Shown here: piece after piece, positions 51,374 through 61,133 of the stretch
Layout of the letters: each line of letters opens with the position of its first letter
Position numbering within the stretch: the first letter of the stretch is position 1
Source of the DNA: Bacteriovoracaceae bacterium UBA3083
Lineage (GTDB): Bacteria; Bdellovibrionota; Bacteriovoracia; Bacteriovoracales; Bacteriovoracaceae
Reading direction: 5' to 3'
DNA length: 64,000 nucleotides
NCBI GenBank assembly: GCA_002366565.1
Contig: DFBJ01000007.1
Coordinates: 1 to 64,000, forward strand
Made by a program: the position numbers and the translations under genes
The notes under the pieces: model-generated
What the model was told of the DNA's origin: nothing
Database searches by the model: none
Seen by the model: only the letters and a program-made list of their open reading frames with translations

Positions 51374-54328
51374 TTACAGTGGTTGAACTGTTAATGTGTC
51401 TGACATAGTTCTTGATAAACTTGGGTTATCTATTGTAATTGTCCATATATCGTTTGAAGCTTGAGTGCCATCAGAATCACAAGTAAATATGGTTTTCGCT
51501 GTATCCGTAAAAGAACATGTTCCAGGTCCACTTCCATTTGATGTTATTGAGATATTTGCCCCTGGGTAAACTCCGGATACGGTTGATGAGAAACTTAAAG
51601 CATCATCATATACAACTGGTAATGGATCTATTACTAGGGCAGCGTAGACTTGATCACCTAAGAGTCTTAGGCTTCCTTTATTCTGTCCTGAGGAAATAGC
51701 TTCATTAGTAGAAACAAGTGTATCTGAAAAATTTTGAGTTGTATTTGTCGCAGTTAGTGTATATGTAGTTGCAAAATTGAATTTAGTCCCTGTATCTAAT
51801 ACTTGAAATGAAGTAGGTGGATTTCCGTCAACATTTGATATAGAATCTGGGAATATTGAAATAGCACTAAATCTTGAGTCCCATTCTATTCCTGTACAAC
51901 CACCATTAGTCGTGAAGATAGGAAGTAAGTCATATACTGATTGAGCGCTATTACTATACACGTAATTAATAGAACTAGGGAATAGAGACGTAGATTGATC
52001 TAGTAGGAAGTCATGCATTTCTACTTCATCAGTAAGACAACCCTGAGGAGAAATATTTTTAGTATTCCAATCATCAAAGAAGTCCATCGTTCTTTTAAAT
52101 ATCTGATACGTAACGTTCGGCCCGTGTTCTGGAAGTATTCTTGAATCTTCCATTGTCATAGGCGCCATGTTTAGTGGAACTGCATCCAATAACTTTTTAA
52201 AACTAAGAGTATTCATTGCTAGAGTAGATGGAGGATAAGGTGGAGCAAAGTCATGTCCTGTTCCAGAAACAAATGTTCCATCATATTCATATTTATTCTT
52301 AGAAGGGGTGTCATTAGCAAAGTCGATTGGAGTAACCTGAAGCTCTGCTGTAGTAAAGTTTCTTGATGAAGTGTAGATATTTGTATTGTTTACTTTCGCT
52401 ACGTAAATATCACCTTGATTATTTGAGTTTGTTATATCGTTAAATTGTCTAGCAGTCCAAAGTTCAAAATAGTTTGAAGCATTCGAGTTTTGAAAATAAG
52501 TCCATTGCCTTCTTTCACTTTGGTTAGAAGTTTCATTATTTTTATCAAATGTTGTATATTCAAATTTTAAGTCATCAGCAGATTGAGCATCATAATATGC
52601 TTCAACTGCATACTCATTTCCACTACCATCATCGTCTGTATGTGTAGATCTATAGAACCCTGCGAGAGTGTTTCCTGAACAATTAAATTCATAAAATTCA
52701 CTCATCTGACCTTCTTGAAATAGAGCGATTCTTTTTTCAAAAATATTTTTATATGGATATGTTCCACTTGAGGCCATCCATTCGGTCATAGGTACTTTAC
52801 CTGTTGAGAACTTAAGTTCTACTGAGTCATTCTCATCTAAAAAGTAAGTGTAACTTCCTGTCGTTGGAATTTCTGAACAGTTGTTGTATCCAGCCTTAAA
52901 TAGAAGTGCTCCAAGGTAAGTATGGTATGCTCTTGCAATTTCTCCGTATAGACCAGTGTCTCTTCTATCTATTTCTTCACTTGCTCTTCCGAAGTCAATT
53001 GAAACTGAAGTTGTAATTGGAGAAGATATAGTTGTTCCAGGAAGATTGTTTGTTACTACTAAGTCTGGATCGAGTGAATTTGCAGAAAGGCTTGCATTGA
53101 TAGCATTCACTATATCATCTGTAATAGTGTAAGTCGGAGTATTATTTATTTTATCACAGTAGTTTATTGTTAATGTTTTTGAAGAGGCTGAGTAAGAATC
53201 TGAAACTGCACATTCAGTCCCTGTCCCTGCATAATTAAAGTCAAAGTTCATACCATTATACTGATCAGTATTTGCAATTGTACTAATTGATAGAATATTA
53301 TTTGAGCTGTCGAAAACTTGTGTCTTTCCTTTTGAGCCCAATCTCCAGTAAGGTTTTAAATTTGTAGCTCCAACAATACCTATAAAGCTATTACGAGTGT
53401 TATCATAAGCATTTCCGCCACCTTCAGAACTTGTAGGGTCAACATATCTGTTCGTAAAGTTTTGAAAAGGAGGAAGCATTGAACTATTTGCAAAAGTGTT
53501 TCCAGATTTTCCAATATAATTATCTGCAAAGAAGAATGATACAGGATTTGTTCCTCCTGCTGTTCCGTGAATAATTGAATCTGCATTTTTTAACGAATCT
53601 GTTTGAAATACGTAGCCAGCTTCAAACTCATCGCTTTGACAATTTAAACTTTCGTAAGCCATGATAACAAATGGAAAGTTATTTCTATCATTGAGCGGTA
53701 GTTTATAATTTGTAATATAGTCAGAAACAGTAAGGTCTGTAGTGTTTATACAACCAGAAGATAGACTTGGAAGGCTTACGTTCTCTGGTAACTTCTTACC
53801 TTTAAATAGTATTCTATAGCTTAAGTTATTCCCTTGCTTGAAAGGATTTGTAGAGCATGAACTATACTCATCAACAACCCCATTTAAATTTGCACAAGCA
53901 ATTAACTTTAATTCTTTAAATTGATTACCGTTTGAGTTTTCTGTTCTTGAAAAAATTGGATTACCACATGTCGCTAAATTTAAATTTAGATTAATTACAA
54001 CTTCTTCTCCACCAATATTTGCACTAGTGTATGCACATCTATTTGTTCCAGTCAGTAGGCCATTACCATTTTCATTTTGCCATGTAATTGCAGAGAATTC
54101 CCAGTCCCCAGGGGCAAGCTCTATATCTACACCGTCATTAGCATTTTGAAGTCCAATCTGAAATGAGTCTCCCGAGGAGTTTTTTCCCGTAATAAGAGCA
54201 CCACCCGCTGTCACAATAGATGATGTCACTGCTGACGAGAAGAGCAGGAGCTTTGCTGGCGTTCCGCTTCCTTTTTTAGAGCAGGCGGTAGAGAGCAAAA
54301 AGACTGTTAGAATGATAATTTTCTTCAT
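51374..54328 (-). CDS. very large outer-membrane or surface lipoprotein, function unknown
   Basis: 984 residues from the ATG at 54328, which has AAGGA 7 bases before it; an earlier start at 54349 lacks this site. Lipobox LLSTACSKKG puts the lipid Cys at about 16. A first domain of about 120 residues binds as a beta-sandwich pattern (APGDWEFSAITW), then long Asn/Ser/Tyr-rich regions with many Cys, and at the end two short Ig-like units (FSSTVSGVYPGANISITSNG). No catalytic motif recognised. The composition suits a surface-exposed lipoprotein. Confidence 0.75.
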   Translation of the reverse strand: MKKIIILTVFLLSTACSKKGSGTPAKLLLFSSAVTSSIVTAGGALITGKNSSGDSFQIGLQNANDGVDIELAPGDWEFSAITWQNENGNGLLTGTNRCAYTSANIGGEEVVINLNLNLATCGNPIFSRTENSNGNQFKELKLIACANLNGVVDEYSSCSTNPFKQGNNLSYRILFKGKKLPENVSLPSLSSGCINTTDLTVSDYITNYKLPLNDRNNFPFVIMAYESLNCQSDEFEAGYVFQTDSLKNADSIIHGTAGGTNPVSFFFADNYIGKSGNTFANSSMLPPFQNFTNRYVDPTSSEGGGNAYDNTRNSFIGIVGATNLKPYWRLGSKGKTQVFDSSNNILSISTIANTDQYNGMNFDFNYAGTGTECAVSDSYSASSKTLTINYCDKINNTPTYTITDDIVNAINASLSANSLDPDLVVTNNLPGTTISSPITTSVSIDFGRASEEIDRRDTGLYGEIARAYHTYLGALLFKAGYNNCSEIPTTGSYTYFLDENDSVELKFSTGKVPMTEWMASSGTYPYKNIFEKRIALFQEGQMSEFYEFNCSGNTLAGFYRSTHTDDDGSGNEYAVEAYYDAQSADDLKFEYTTFDKNNETSNQSERRQWTYFQNSNASNYFELWTARQFNDITNSNNQGDIYVAKVNNTNIYTSSRNFTTAELQVTPIDFANDTPSKNKYEYDGTFVSGTGHDFAPPYPPSTLAMNTLSFKKLLDAVPLNMAPMTMEDSRILPEHGPNVTYQIFKRTMDFFDDWNTKNISPQGCLTDEVEMHDFLLDQSTSLFPSSINYVYSNSAQSVYDLLPIFTTNGGCTGIEWDSRFSAISIFPDSISNVDGNPPTSFQVLDTGTKFNFATTYTLTATNTTQNFSDTLVSTNEAISSGQNKGSLRLLGDQVYAALVIDPLPVVYDDALSFSSTVSGVYPGANISITSNGSGPGTCSFTDTAKTIFTCDSDGTQASNDIWTITIDNPSLSRTMSDTLTVQPL

Positions 54329-54491
54329 GGGGATTTCCTTATTAACCATATAGACTATTAAGTTTATCGGTCTTTAAAGGATAATCTTTATTTGTGAAAA
54401 CAATAAAAACTGAGGTAACACATTGATATATCGTTATCGCAAAGGGGGACTTTGGCACTAATTATGGTCAGATTTAAAAATTGAGGAAATC

Positions 54492-55208
54492 TTAAGGTTT
54501 TTTTCGTTGGGATGGAGGGGTTATAAACCCATTGAAAGCTCTCATAAATTGGTCTAGCTCTTTTTCCTGTGAATATGCAAAATAACCTTTTTGTCTTGAG
54601 AGGGGAGGAGATAGCACTCTAAAGGAGTTAATATCTATAGACTTGGTCTTGATATCGTCTGTATAGCTTCTCTTGTGTACTATAATTATATCTAGTCTCT
54701 TACGTTGTAGCATTTGGAGTAGCTTATCTGTTGATTCTGCTTTTGTGACTTCTAAAAGAGATTTATGCTTCTCAAATGTTTTTCCTAGCGCCCACCCTCT
54801 GACAACTCCTACTTTATAATTCTTAATTGAACGAAGATCACCATTCCACTCAACCTTATTCTCATTCAAGGATACTAGTATTATTTGATCTTCATAGAAG
54901 TGATTCTTTGAAAATTTCATTAACTTTTCTCGCTCTTTGGTCTTGTATGGACCAATGAGAATATCGGCTTGGCCATACTTAACCATCTCTGTTGCACGAA
55001 TCCAGGGATAAAGAGAGATTTTATATTTGAAGTTTAATTTCTTGGATGCTGTATCAATTATTTCTGCTGCGCTACCTTTGAGGACGCCGTCTTTGTCATA
55101 ACTAAGTATATCGGGGAATTCAGAGCCGACGAATTCATAAACTCTAGGCTCTTTAGAGAGTGTGTGTATAGATAAGCATACAAATATAAGAATAAATAAT
55201 TGCTTCAT
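54492..55208 (-). CDS. periplasmic solute-binding protein, SBP_bac_3 type
   Basis: 238 residues with signal peptide (LFILIFVCLSIHTLS). YEFVGSEFPDILSYDKDGVLKG, then the hinge QADILIGPYKTKERE and YKVGVVRGWALGKTF are typical. LYPWIRATEMVKYGQAD marks the polar-amino-acid subgroup. No permease gene adjacent; second orphan of this type in the window, not a close copy of the one at 49023. Confidence 0.85.
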   Translation of the reverse strand: MKQLFILIFVCLSIHTLSKEPRVYEFVGSEFPDILSYDKDGVLKGSAAEIIDTASKKLNFKYKISLYPWIRATEMVKYGQADILIGPYKTKEREKLMKFSKNHFYEDQIILVSLNENKVEWNGDLRSIKNYKVGVVRGWALGKTFEKHKSLLEVTKAESTDKLLQMLQRKRLDIIIVHKRSYTDDIKTKSIDINSFRVLSPPLSRQKGYFAYSQEKELDQFMRAFNGFITPPSQRKKP

Positions 55209-55239
55209 TTATTACAATACCTATTCTGCTATATTCAAG

Positions 55240-55863
55240 TTAGTCGTCTAGGTTGTCCCAGTCGATATCCTTACCTATTGTAACACCAGAAATAGATTGC
55301 GGTTTATCTTTTTTGATAAAAGGGAAGGAAAGTGTCTCAACTCCCTCAAATTGCTCTTCAAAAGCAATTGTTATTGTTTTTGGCATCGTTTCTTGCAGAG
55401 TTGTGAGAAAGTAGTCTTTTGGAAGACTTGCCATGATATCTTCTTCTCCATCTTCTAAATCAACAAATTCCATAGGCTTAGATGAAGTATTCTTAACAAT
55501 TATGGCACCTTTTAGTTTTTCTGCTTTTATATCCTTAGTAAGGTTCCAAGATCCAATGTGGAAAAAGTCTAGAAAAAACATAGATTTCCCATATTTAAGC
55601 TTCCTTGGAATCAGTAAAGATTGCAGGAACTTTCTTGTAGATGGGTCTTTTGACTTCTTTGCCAATTTATCGGCGAGCTGACTATCTTCGATTCTGAGGA
55701 TGTAAGCCCCCGGATTCTTTGTGGATTGGAATAAAATATACTGAAAAGCTATGCTGAAAAGAGTGAATAGCTTGTGTTGATCAAGGTGGATATGGGGTAT
55801 TTCGCACTCAACCAGGGTTTTTACTGATTCGTAGAGATCTTCTTTGCTTAAGTCGCCTTTCAT
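55240..55863 (-). CDS. cytoplasmic protein, function unknown
   Basis: 207 residues, no signal peptide or membrane helix. Mixed alpha/beta; an Asp/Glu-rich end (DIDWDNLDD) and an internal acidic turn (VDLEDGEED). No family recognised. It lies 31 bases upstream of the solute-binding protein gene on the same strand, so may be cotranscribed. Confidence 0.6.
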   Translation of the reverse strand: MKGDLSKEDLYESVKTLVECEIPHIHLDQHKLFTLFSIAFQYILFQSTKNPGAYILRIEDSQLADKLAKKSKDPSTRKFLQSLLIPRKLKYGKSMFFLDFFHIGSWNLTKDIKAEKLKGAIIVKNTSSKPMEFVDLEDGEEDIMASLPKDYFLTTLQETMPKTITIAFEEQFEGVETLSFPFIKKDKPQSISGVTIGKDIDWDNLDD

Positions 55864-56086
55864 AAAAAAATTACGTCCGTCTTTTGAATTATAAATATTA
55901 GTGTGTTGCCTTAATTAAGGATTATGTAACGTATTGTCAATGAGGATGGATAGAAAGTGCAATAATTTTCTGGATTTGCTTCAACTTGCCGATTGACTCA
56001 TGCCCTTAATTTCTTTAAGATGCCACATTAAAATATACATTTTATTATTATAAATTAGTCTAAAAATAACCTCAATTGGAGCAGAC

Positions 56087-58249
56087 ATGATCAACAACAA
56101 ATTGATGGCGAAAACTAGAAATATTGGTATTTCGGCACACATTGACTCTGGTAAGACAACACTTACTGAACGTATTCTTTTTTACTGTGACATGATCCAC
56201 AAGATCGAAGATGTTCGTGGTGGTGGTGATGGTGCAAAAATGGACCACATGGAACTAGAGAAAGAAAAAGGTATTACAATTACTTCTGCAGCAACAACTG
56301 TATTCTGGAAAGGTATTACTGGAAAAGGTACAACTTTTGCTGATGGAATTGAGAAGGATACTAAAGTTAATATTATCGATACTCCGGGTCACGTTGACTT
56401 CACAGTAGAAGTTGAAAGATCTCTTAGAGTTCTTGACGGTGCTATCTTAGTTCTTTGTTCTGTTTCTGGTGTTCAGTCTCAGTCAATTACAGTTGATAGA
56501 CAGATGAAGCGTTACAACGTTCCAAGACTTGCTTTCTTAAACAAGATGGACAGAATGGGAGCAAATGCTTTCAATGGTAGAGATGCTTTAGTTGAAAAAC
56601 TAAACCACAACGCTGTACTTATGCAATGTCCTATTGGAGCTGAAGATGGTTTCTGTGGTGTTGTTGATTTAATTACTAAAATTGCTTACTACTTCGATGG
56701 TGACAATGGTGAAAATATCAGACAAGAAGAATGTCCAGCTGACCTAGTTGATAAAGTTGAAGAACTACGTTCTGAAATGATTGATAAAGTTGCCGAGTAC
56801 GATGATGAAATCATGGAAAACTACCTAGAAGGTAACGAGCCAACTGAAGAAGAACTACACAAGTGTATTAAGACTGGTGTTCAAACTCTTCAATTAACTC
56901 CTGTTTACATGGGTTCTGCATTTAAAAACAAAGGTGTTCAAGTACTTCTTGAAGCTGTAACTAGATACCTTCCATCTCCACTTACTTGTGTTCCTCCAAC
57001 TGCGAAGACTGAGAAAGATGAAGTTGTTGAGATCTCTCCAGATCCAGCGGGAGAACTACTTGCAATGGCATTCAAAATTACTGATGAGCAATTTGGTCAG
57101 TTAACTTATACAAGAATTTATAGAGGAACTCTTAATAAGGGTGAAACTGTATTCAATTCAAGAACTGGTAAAAAAGTTAGAATTGGTAGAATGGTTAGAA
57201 TGAACTCAAACGATAGAGAAAATATCGATTCAGCTCACGCTGGTGATATTATTGCAATCGTTGGTATCGACTGTGCATCAGGTGATACTTTTGTTGGTGA
57301 TTCTGGAAGTATTGGTCTTTCTCTTGAAGGTATCCACGTTCCAATCCCAGTTATCGAGCTTTCAATTTCTTGTAAAGATAAGAACGAGCAAGCAAAAATG
57401 TCTAAAGGTCTTGCAAAATTCCTTAAAGAAGATCCAACTTTCCACGTATTCACAGATGAAGAATCAGGTGAAACAAGAATTGCTGGTATGGGTGAGCTAC
57501 ACCTTGAAATTTACGTAGAAAGACTTAAGCGTGAGTTTGGTGCAGAAGTTACTGTTGGTGCTCCTCAGGTTAACTATAGAGAAACAATTAGAACTGAAAC
57601 TCCTTTTGAGTATACTCACAAGAAGCAAACTGGTGGTTCTGGTCAATTCGGTCAAGTTGTTGGTGTACTTAAGCCACTTGCTGAAGACAGAAAAGAAAAA
57701 GACGACCAAGTATTCAAGTTCAACAATGAAATTAAAGGTGGTTCAATTCCTAACGAATTCATTGGTGCCTGTGAAAAAGGTTTCCAAGACGTTATGGATA
57801 AAGGTCCTCTTGCTGCATTCCCAGTTATTGACTGTGAAATCTTCCTACAAGACGGTAAGTATCACGATGTTGATTCATCTGATATGGCCTTCAGAATTGC
57901 TGCAAGACAAGCGATGAGAAAAGCTATTAACGCTGCTCAACCAGTTCTTATGGAACCAATCATGAAAGTTGAAGTTACAACTCCTGATGAGTATCAGGGT
58001 GGTGTAATTGGTGACCTTTCTTCTAGAAGAGGGATGATCCAAGGTTCTGAGACAGATCCAGGTGGAGAGATTATTGTTAACGCTGAAGTACCTCTTTCAG
58101 AGATGTTTGGTTATTCAAATGACCTAAGATCAATGTCTGCTGGTAAAGCAACTTATACAATGGAATTCTCAAGATACCATGACTGTCCTTCAAGCATCCA
58201 ATCAGATGTTATGAAAGCAAGAGCTGAGAAGCTTGCAAACGACGATTAG
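56087..58249 (+). CDS. fusA: elongation factor G, spd/EFG1 type
   Basis: 720 residues, full length. GTPase motifs: AHIDSGKTTLTERIL (P-loop), EKGITITSAATT (switch I), DTPGHVDFT, NKMDRMGAN. AHIDSGKTT and the insert GITGKGTTFADGIE are features of the mitochondrial/spd EF-G1 branch found in spirochaetes, planctomycetes and delta-proteobacteria, rather than of the common EF-G. GGAGC lies before the ATG. Codon use is strongly biased, as for a highly expressed gene. It stands alone, away from rpsL-rpsG-tuf. It drives translocation, and ribosome recycling with RRF if no second EF-G exists. Confidence 0.95.
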   Translation: MINNKLMAKTRNIGISAHIDSGKTTLTERILFYCDMIHKIEDVRGGGDGAKMDHMELEKEKGITITSAATTVFWKGITGKGTTFADGIEKDTKVNIIDTPGHVDFTVEVERSLRVLDGAILVLCSVSGVQSQSITVDRQMKRYNVPRLAFLNKMDRMGANAFNGRDALVEKLNHNAVLMQCPIGAEDGFCGVVDLITKIAYYFDGDNGENIRQEECPADLVDKVEELRSEMIDKVAEYDDEIMENYLEGNEPTEEELHKCIKTGVQTLQLTPVYMGSAFKNKGVQVLLEAVTRYLPSPLTCVPPTAKTEKDEVVEISPDPAGELLAMAFKITDEQFGQLTYTRIYRGTLNKGETVFNSRTGKKVRIGRMVRMNSNDRENIDSAHAGDIIAIVGIDCASGDTFVGDSGSIGLSLEGIHVPIPVIELSISCKDKNEQAKMSKGLAKFLKEDPTFHVFTDEESGETRIAGMGELHLEIYVERLKREFGAEVTVGAPQVNYRETIRTETPFEYTHKKQTGGSGQFGQVVGVLKPLAEDRKEKDDQVFKFNNEIKGGSIPNEFIGACEKGFQDVMDKGPLAAFPVIDCEIFLQDGKYHDVDSSDMAFRIAARQAMRKAINAAQPVLMEPIMKVEVTTPDEYQGGVIGDLSSRRGMIQGSETDPGGEIIVNAEVPLSEMFGYSNDLRSMSAGKATYTMEFSRYHDCPSSIQSDVMKARAEKLANDD

Positions 58250-58275
58250 TCTTAAAGCTAAATCAAATTTTAATG

Positions 58276-58305
58276 AAGGCCTATCCTAGTGATAGGCCTT
58301 TTTTT
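58276..58305 (+). terminator. Rho-independent terminator of fusA
   Basis: AAGGCCTATC, five-base loop, GATAGGCCTT, then a T-run. Confidence 0.92.
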
Positions 58306-58363
58306 ATCCTATTAATTTTTCAAGGTCGTTACTGGTATTTATTCTAAGTGCTAGAGTGAATCT

Positions 58364-59227
58364 ATGAAAATACTTCTTCTAACTCTATTTACATTACAAA
58401 TTTATTCGAGCATTGCCTCTGAAAAGGCCGTGTATGGTCGCGATGATAGAGTAAGCTATTCTGAAGTCTCTCCTCAGTTCCGAAGACTTGGAGATGCGAC
58501 AGCTGGAATGATTCAGCTTTCTAAGTTAAAAGATAGAGGTTCCTATTATGAATTTACATCTAAGATTTTAGGTGAACAGATGATGGGAAATCAGTTTAGA
58601 AATGGTTATCTATGTTCAGATGAAAAGTTTTACTCTGAAGAGTTACTTCCTGTGTGCTCAGGCTTTCTTATTGGACCTGATACTCTTTTAACTGCAGGCC
58701 ATTGTGTGACAGGTCCTAAGAGTTGTAAGAAAAACATTTGGAGCTTTGGCCTAGGTCTCGATAAAATTCGCTCTGGAAGTCTATCTAAGAATAATATTTA
58801 TAAATGTAAGCATGTTATAAAAAGAGGAAGTTCCCCTAGAGACTTTGCACTAATTAAACTTGATAGAGTTGTTAGTGGAGTTACACCTTTTAAACTTTCT
58901 AGTAGGAAAGTAAAAGTGGGCGATAAAGTTCTTACTATAGGGCACCCATCAAATCTGCCTCTCAAGTTTGCACTCAATGGAACGGTAAAGAGTTATAAGA
59001 AAAATCTATTCAAAACTGATCTAGATACATTTGCAGGAAACTCGGGCTCTCCGGTGATTTTGAAATCTACAAAAGAGGTTGTAGGTATCTTAGTCAAAGG
59101 TGCCTTAGACTATGAAAAAGACCTCTCTAGAGGCTGTTTTGTCGCCAATAAGTGCTTATCATACGCCCAGGGTGCAGATTGCCTAGGTGAGGGTGTTACA
59201 CCTGTCTATAAACTTCTAAGTCTTTAA
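58364..59227 (+). CDS. exported trypsin-like serine protease (S1), copy 1
   Basis: 287 residues with signal peptide (LLLTLFTLQIYSSIAS). His in LLTAGHCVTG, Asp in RDFALIKLDR, Ser in TFAGNSGSPVIL. TLDTFAGNSGSP and the IGHPSNLPLKFA strand place it near glutamyl-endopeptidase/V8-like proteins. A similar protease lies at 60149. Likely acts on prey or envelope protein. Confidence 0.92.
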   Translation: MKILLLTLFTLQIYSSIASEKAVYGRDDRVSYSEVSPQFRRLGDATAGMIQLSKLKDRGSYYEFTSKILGEQMMGNQFRNGYLCSDEKFYSEELLPVCSGFLIGPDTLLTAGHCVTGPKSCKKNIWSFGLGLDKIRSGSLSKNNIYKCKHVIKRGSSPRDFALIKLDRVVSGVTPFKLSSRKVKVGDKVLTIGHPSNLPLKFALNGTVKSYKKNLFKTDLDTFAGNSGSPVILKSTKEVVGILVKGALDYEKDLSRGCFVANKCLSYAQGADCLGEGVTPVYKLLSL

Positions 59228-59243
59228 AATATCGAAAGAAATT

Positions 59244-59270
59244 TAAGTAAAATACATATCCGACCGATAT
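59244..59270 (+). promoter_or_regulatory. possible FliA (sigma-28) promoter
   Basis: TAAG, 15 bases, ACCGATAT (9 of 12 consensus positions), about 170 bases before the next gene, so the leader would be long. Confidence 0.35.
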
Positions 59271-59436
59271 ACTCATGAATGGTGGAAGTATTTATACTTT
59301 TTACAATTGATTCTTATAAGTAGTGTCTTTTGAAAAGAGTGGAGAGTTATATTGCTCTTTACGAAAATATCTATCTTCGCAAGAAATATTTAACTTTGAT
59401 TAAAGGTAAAAAATATAAAAAATTAGGAGAATAGAA

Positions 59437-60045
59437 GTGAGTTCAAAATATATTTTTACATTCTTACTCTTGTGTAATTTATCCTACGGCGGAAGTTCTG
59501 AAAAATCATTTGAAGAGATAAAAGATACTGTTCAAAAAGTTGATGCATTAAGTGTCGTAAAGTCTGGACCTGTTGGTATGAATTATGATTGCCAACAATG
59601 TATTTCTGAGATGGAACTTGTGGGAGCACTTCCTCTAGAGTCTGAAGAAGTGAGTTTAGAAAGAGTATTATTTTCTAAAGGAACAAAAGATAATACTTTT
59701 ATAATTAAGAGAAATAAGAATAGTCCAAATAAAGTCACCGTAAAATTCAAAGAAAAGATTAGAGTATGTAAGAAGACTATTGCACATAAGAATCCACTTT
59801 CTGGGGACATTGGATTTAGCTGTCTTAGGTCTAGCTACGAGCTAAGGGATGAGAGTATTGAAATAGACTTTTCAGATAGAGAGCTTACAAAAGACTCAGA
59901 GTTTATAAAGGTAAGCCTTGTTAAGTTAGATAGTCGTAACAAAGGCTTTATAAACGCTAGTTTTAAAGATCAGTCTGGACAGAAGATTAGTAGTAGTAAA
60001 GGTGGTAAGTTCTTATTCTTTGGAACACAGTATAGTCTTGAATGA
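59437..60045 (+). CDS. exported protein between two proteases, function unknown
   Basis: 202 residues from a GTG with AGGAG 8 bases upstream. Short signal peptide (YIFTFLLLCNLSYG). Beta-rich mature part with four Cys (DCQQCIS, RVCKKT, FSCLRS). No family recognised. Its place between two trypsin-like proteases suggests an inhibitor or substrate-capture partner, which is inference. Confidence 0.68.
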   Translation: MSSKYIFTFLLLCNLSYGGSSEKSFEEIKDTVQKVDALSVVKSGPVGMNYDCQQCISEMELVGALPLESEEVSLERVLFSKGTKDNTFIIKRNKNSPNKVTVKFKEKIRVCKKTIAHKNPLSGDIGFSCLRSSYELRDESIEIDFSDRELTKDSEFIKVSLVKLDSRNKGFINASFKDQSGQKISSSKGGKFLFFGTQYSLE

Positions 60046-60148
60046 ATAATATCAATCATTTAGCACGTTAGTAAATTTTACTTTTTTAGACAGTTCTATC
60101 TCAATATATTGTATGCTGCGAAGTGTTTAATTTGTAAATGAGGAACCT

Positions 60149-61018
60149 ATGAAAAAGTTTACTAGCGTATTCTGTTTATCACTATTGCTTTCAGGCTCAA
60201 TCCAAGCGGCTAAGACAAAAGCTATCTATGGACTAGATGATAGACAAGAAGTTGCAAGCTATCCTAATAAGTACATACAAAAACTAGCAAAGTCTGTTGC
60301 TGGTAGTGTAAGCGAGTTTCACTTGCATGAGTCAGCTGTTGAAGGTTATTCAGACTTTAGTAAGACAGGCCTTGGTGATCGAATAAATGCTTGTCCCGGA
60401 GAGAGGTTCAGTGAGCAGCCTTCTCTTATGAGTTGTACTGGCTTCTTAGTTGGTACAGATCTTCTTGTCACTGCTGGGCACTGTATGAAAACAAGTGATG
60501 ATTGCCAGTTCAACAAGTGGGTGTTTGGTTTTACTTCAGACAAGTCCCTTATTTATAATAAAGATATTTATGGTTGTAAGAAAGTTGTAGCGAGAGGGGA
60601 AATGACTCTTCCGATTATAGGAACAACTGACTATGCAATTGTTCAACTCGATAGAAAGGTAAAAGATAGAGAGCCTCTTAAGTTTAGAACTAGTGGAAGA
60701 ATAAAAAATGGTTCAGATGTACTCGTTATTGGTCATCCAATGGGGCTGCCTATGAAGATTGCAGATAATGCAACTGTTAAGGGATCTTTTGGAAAGACGT
60801 TTAGAACTAACCTAGATACTTACGGTGGAAATTCTGGTTCACCAATCATAAACTCTAAAACTGGGCTCGTTGAAGGAATCTTAGTTCAAGGTGACAGGGA
60901 CTATAGTTATGGAGAAACTTGTACAGCCAGCAACTACAGTACTGGCCATGGTGAAGTAGTATATAAGATAACTCGCCTTAAAGCATTGCAGAAGCTATTC
61001 GAAGACGGTAAGTTATAA
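60149..61018 (+). CDS. exported trypsin-like serine protease (S1), copy 2
   Basis: 289 residues with signal peptide (FCLSLLLSGSIQA). His in LVTAGHCMKT, Asp in TDYAIVQLDR, Ser in TYGGNSGSPIIN. It shares the start KAIYGLDDR (KAVYGRDDR in copy 1) and overall plan with the protease at 58364, so the two are paralogues. Followed by its own terminator. Confidence 0.92.
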   Translation: MKKFTSVFCLSLLLSGSIQAAKTKAIYGLDDRQEVASYPNKYIQKLAKSVAGSVSEFHLHESAVEGYSDFSKTGLGDRINACPGERFSEQPSLMSCTGFLVGTDLLVTAGHCMKTSDDCQFNKWVFGFTSDKSLIYNKDIYGCKKVVARGEMTLPIIGTTDYAIVQLDRKVKDREPLKFRTSGRIKNGSDVLVIGHPMGLPMKIADNATVKGSFGKTFRTNLDTYGGNSGSPIINSKTGLVEGILVQGDRDYSYGETCTASNYSTGHGEVVYKITRLKALQKLFEDGKL

Positions 61019-61027
61019 AGTCCTTTG

Positions 61028-61052
61028 GCCCTAGTGATAGGGCTACTTTTTT
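61028..61052 (+). terminator. Rho-independent terminator after protease copy 2
   Basis: GCCCTA, four-base loop, TAGGGC, then TACTTTTTT. Confidence 0.8.
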
Positions 61053-61133
61053 ACCCCCTCTATTATTTTTCTTGAACTAATTGTTAATATAAGTTATACC
61101 TAATGATTATTTGTTTTTTCCTAAGGAATATAT

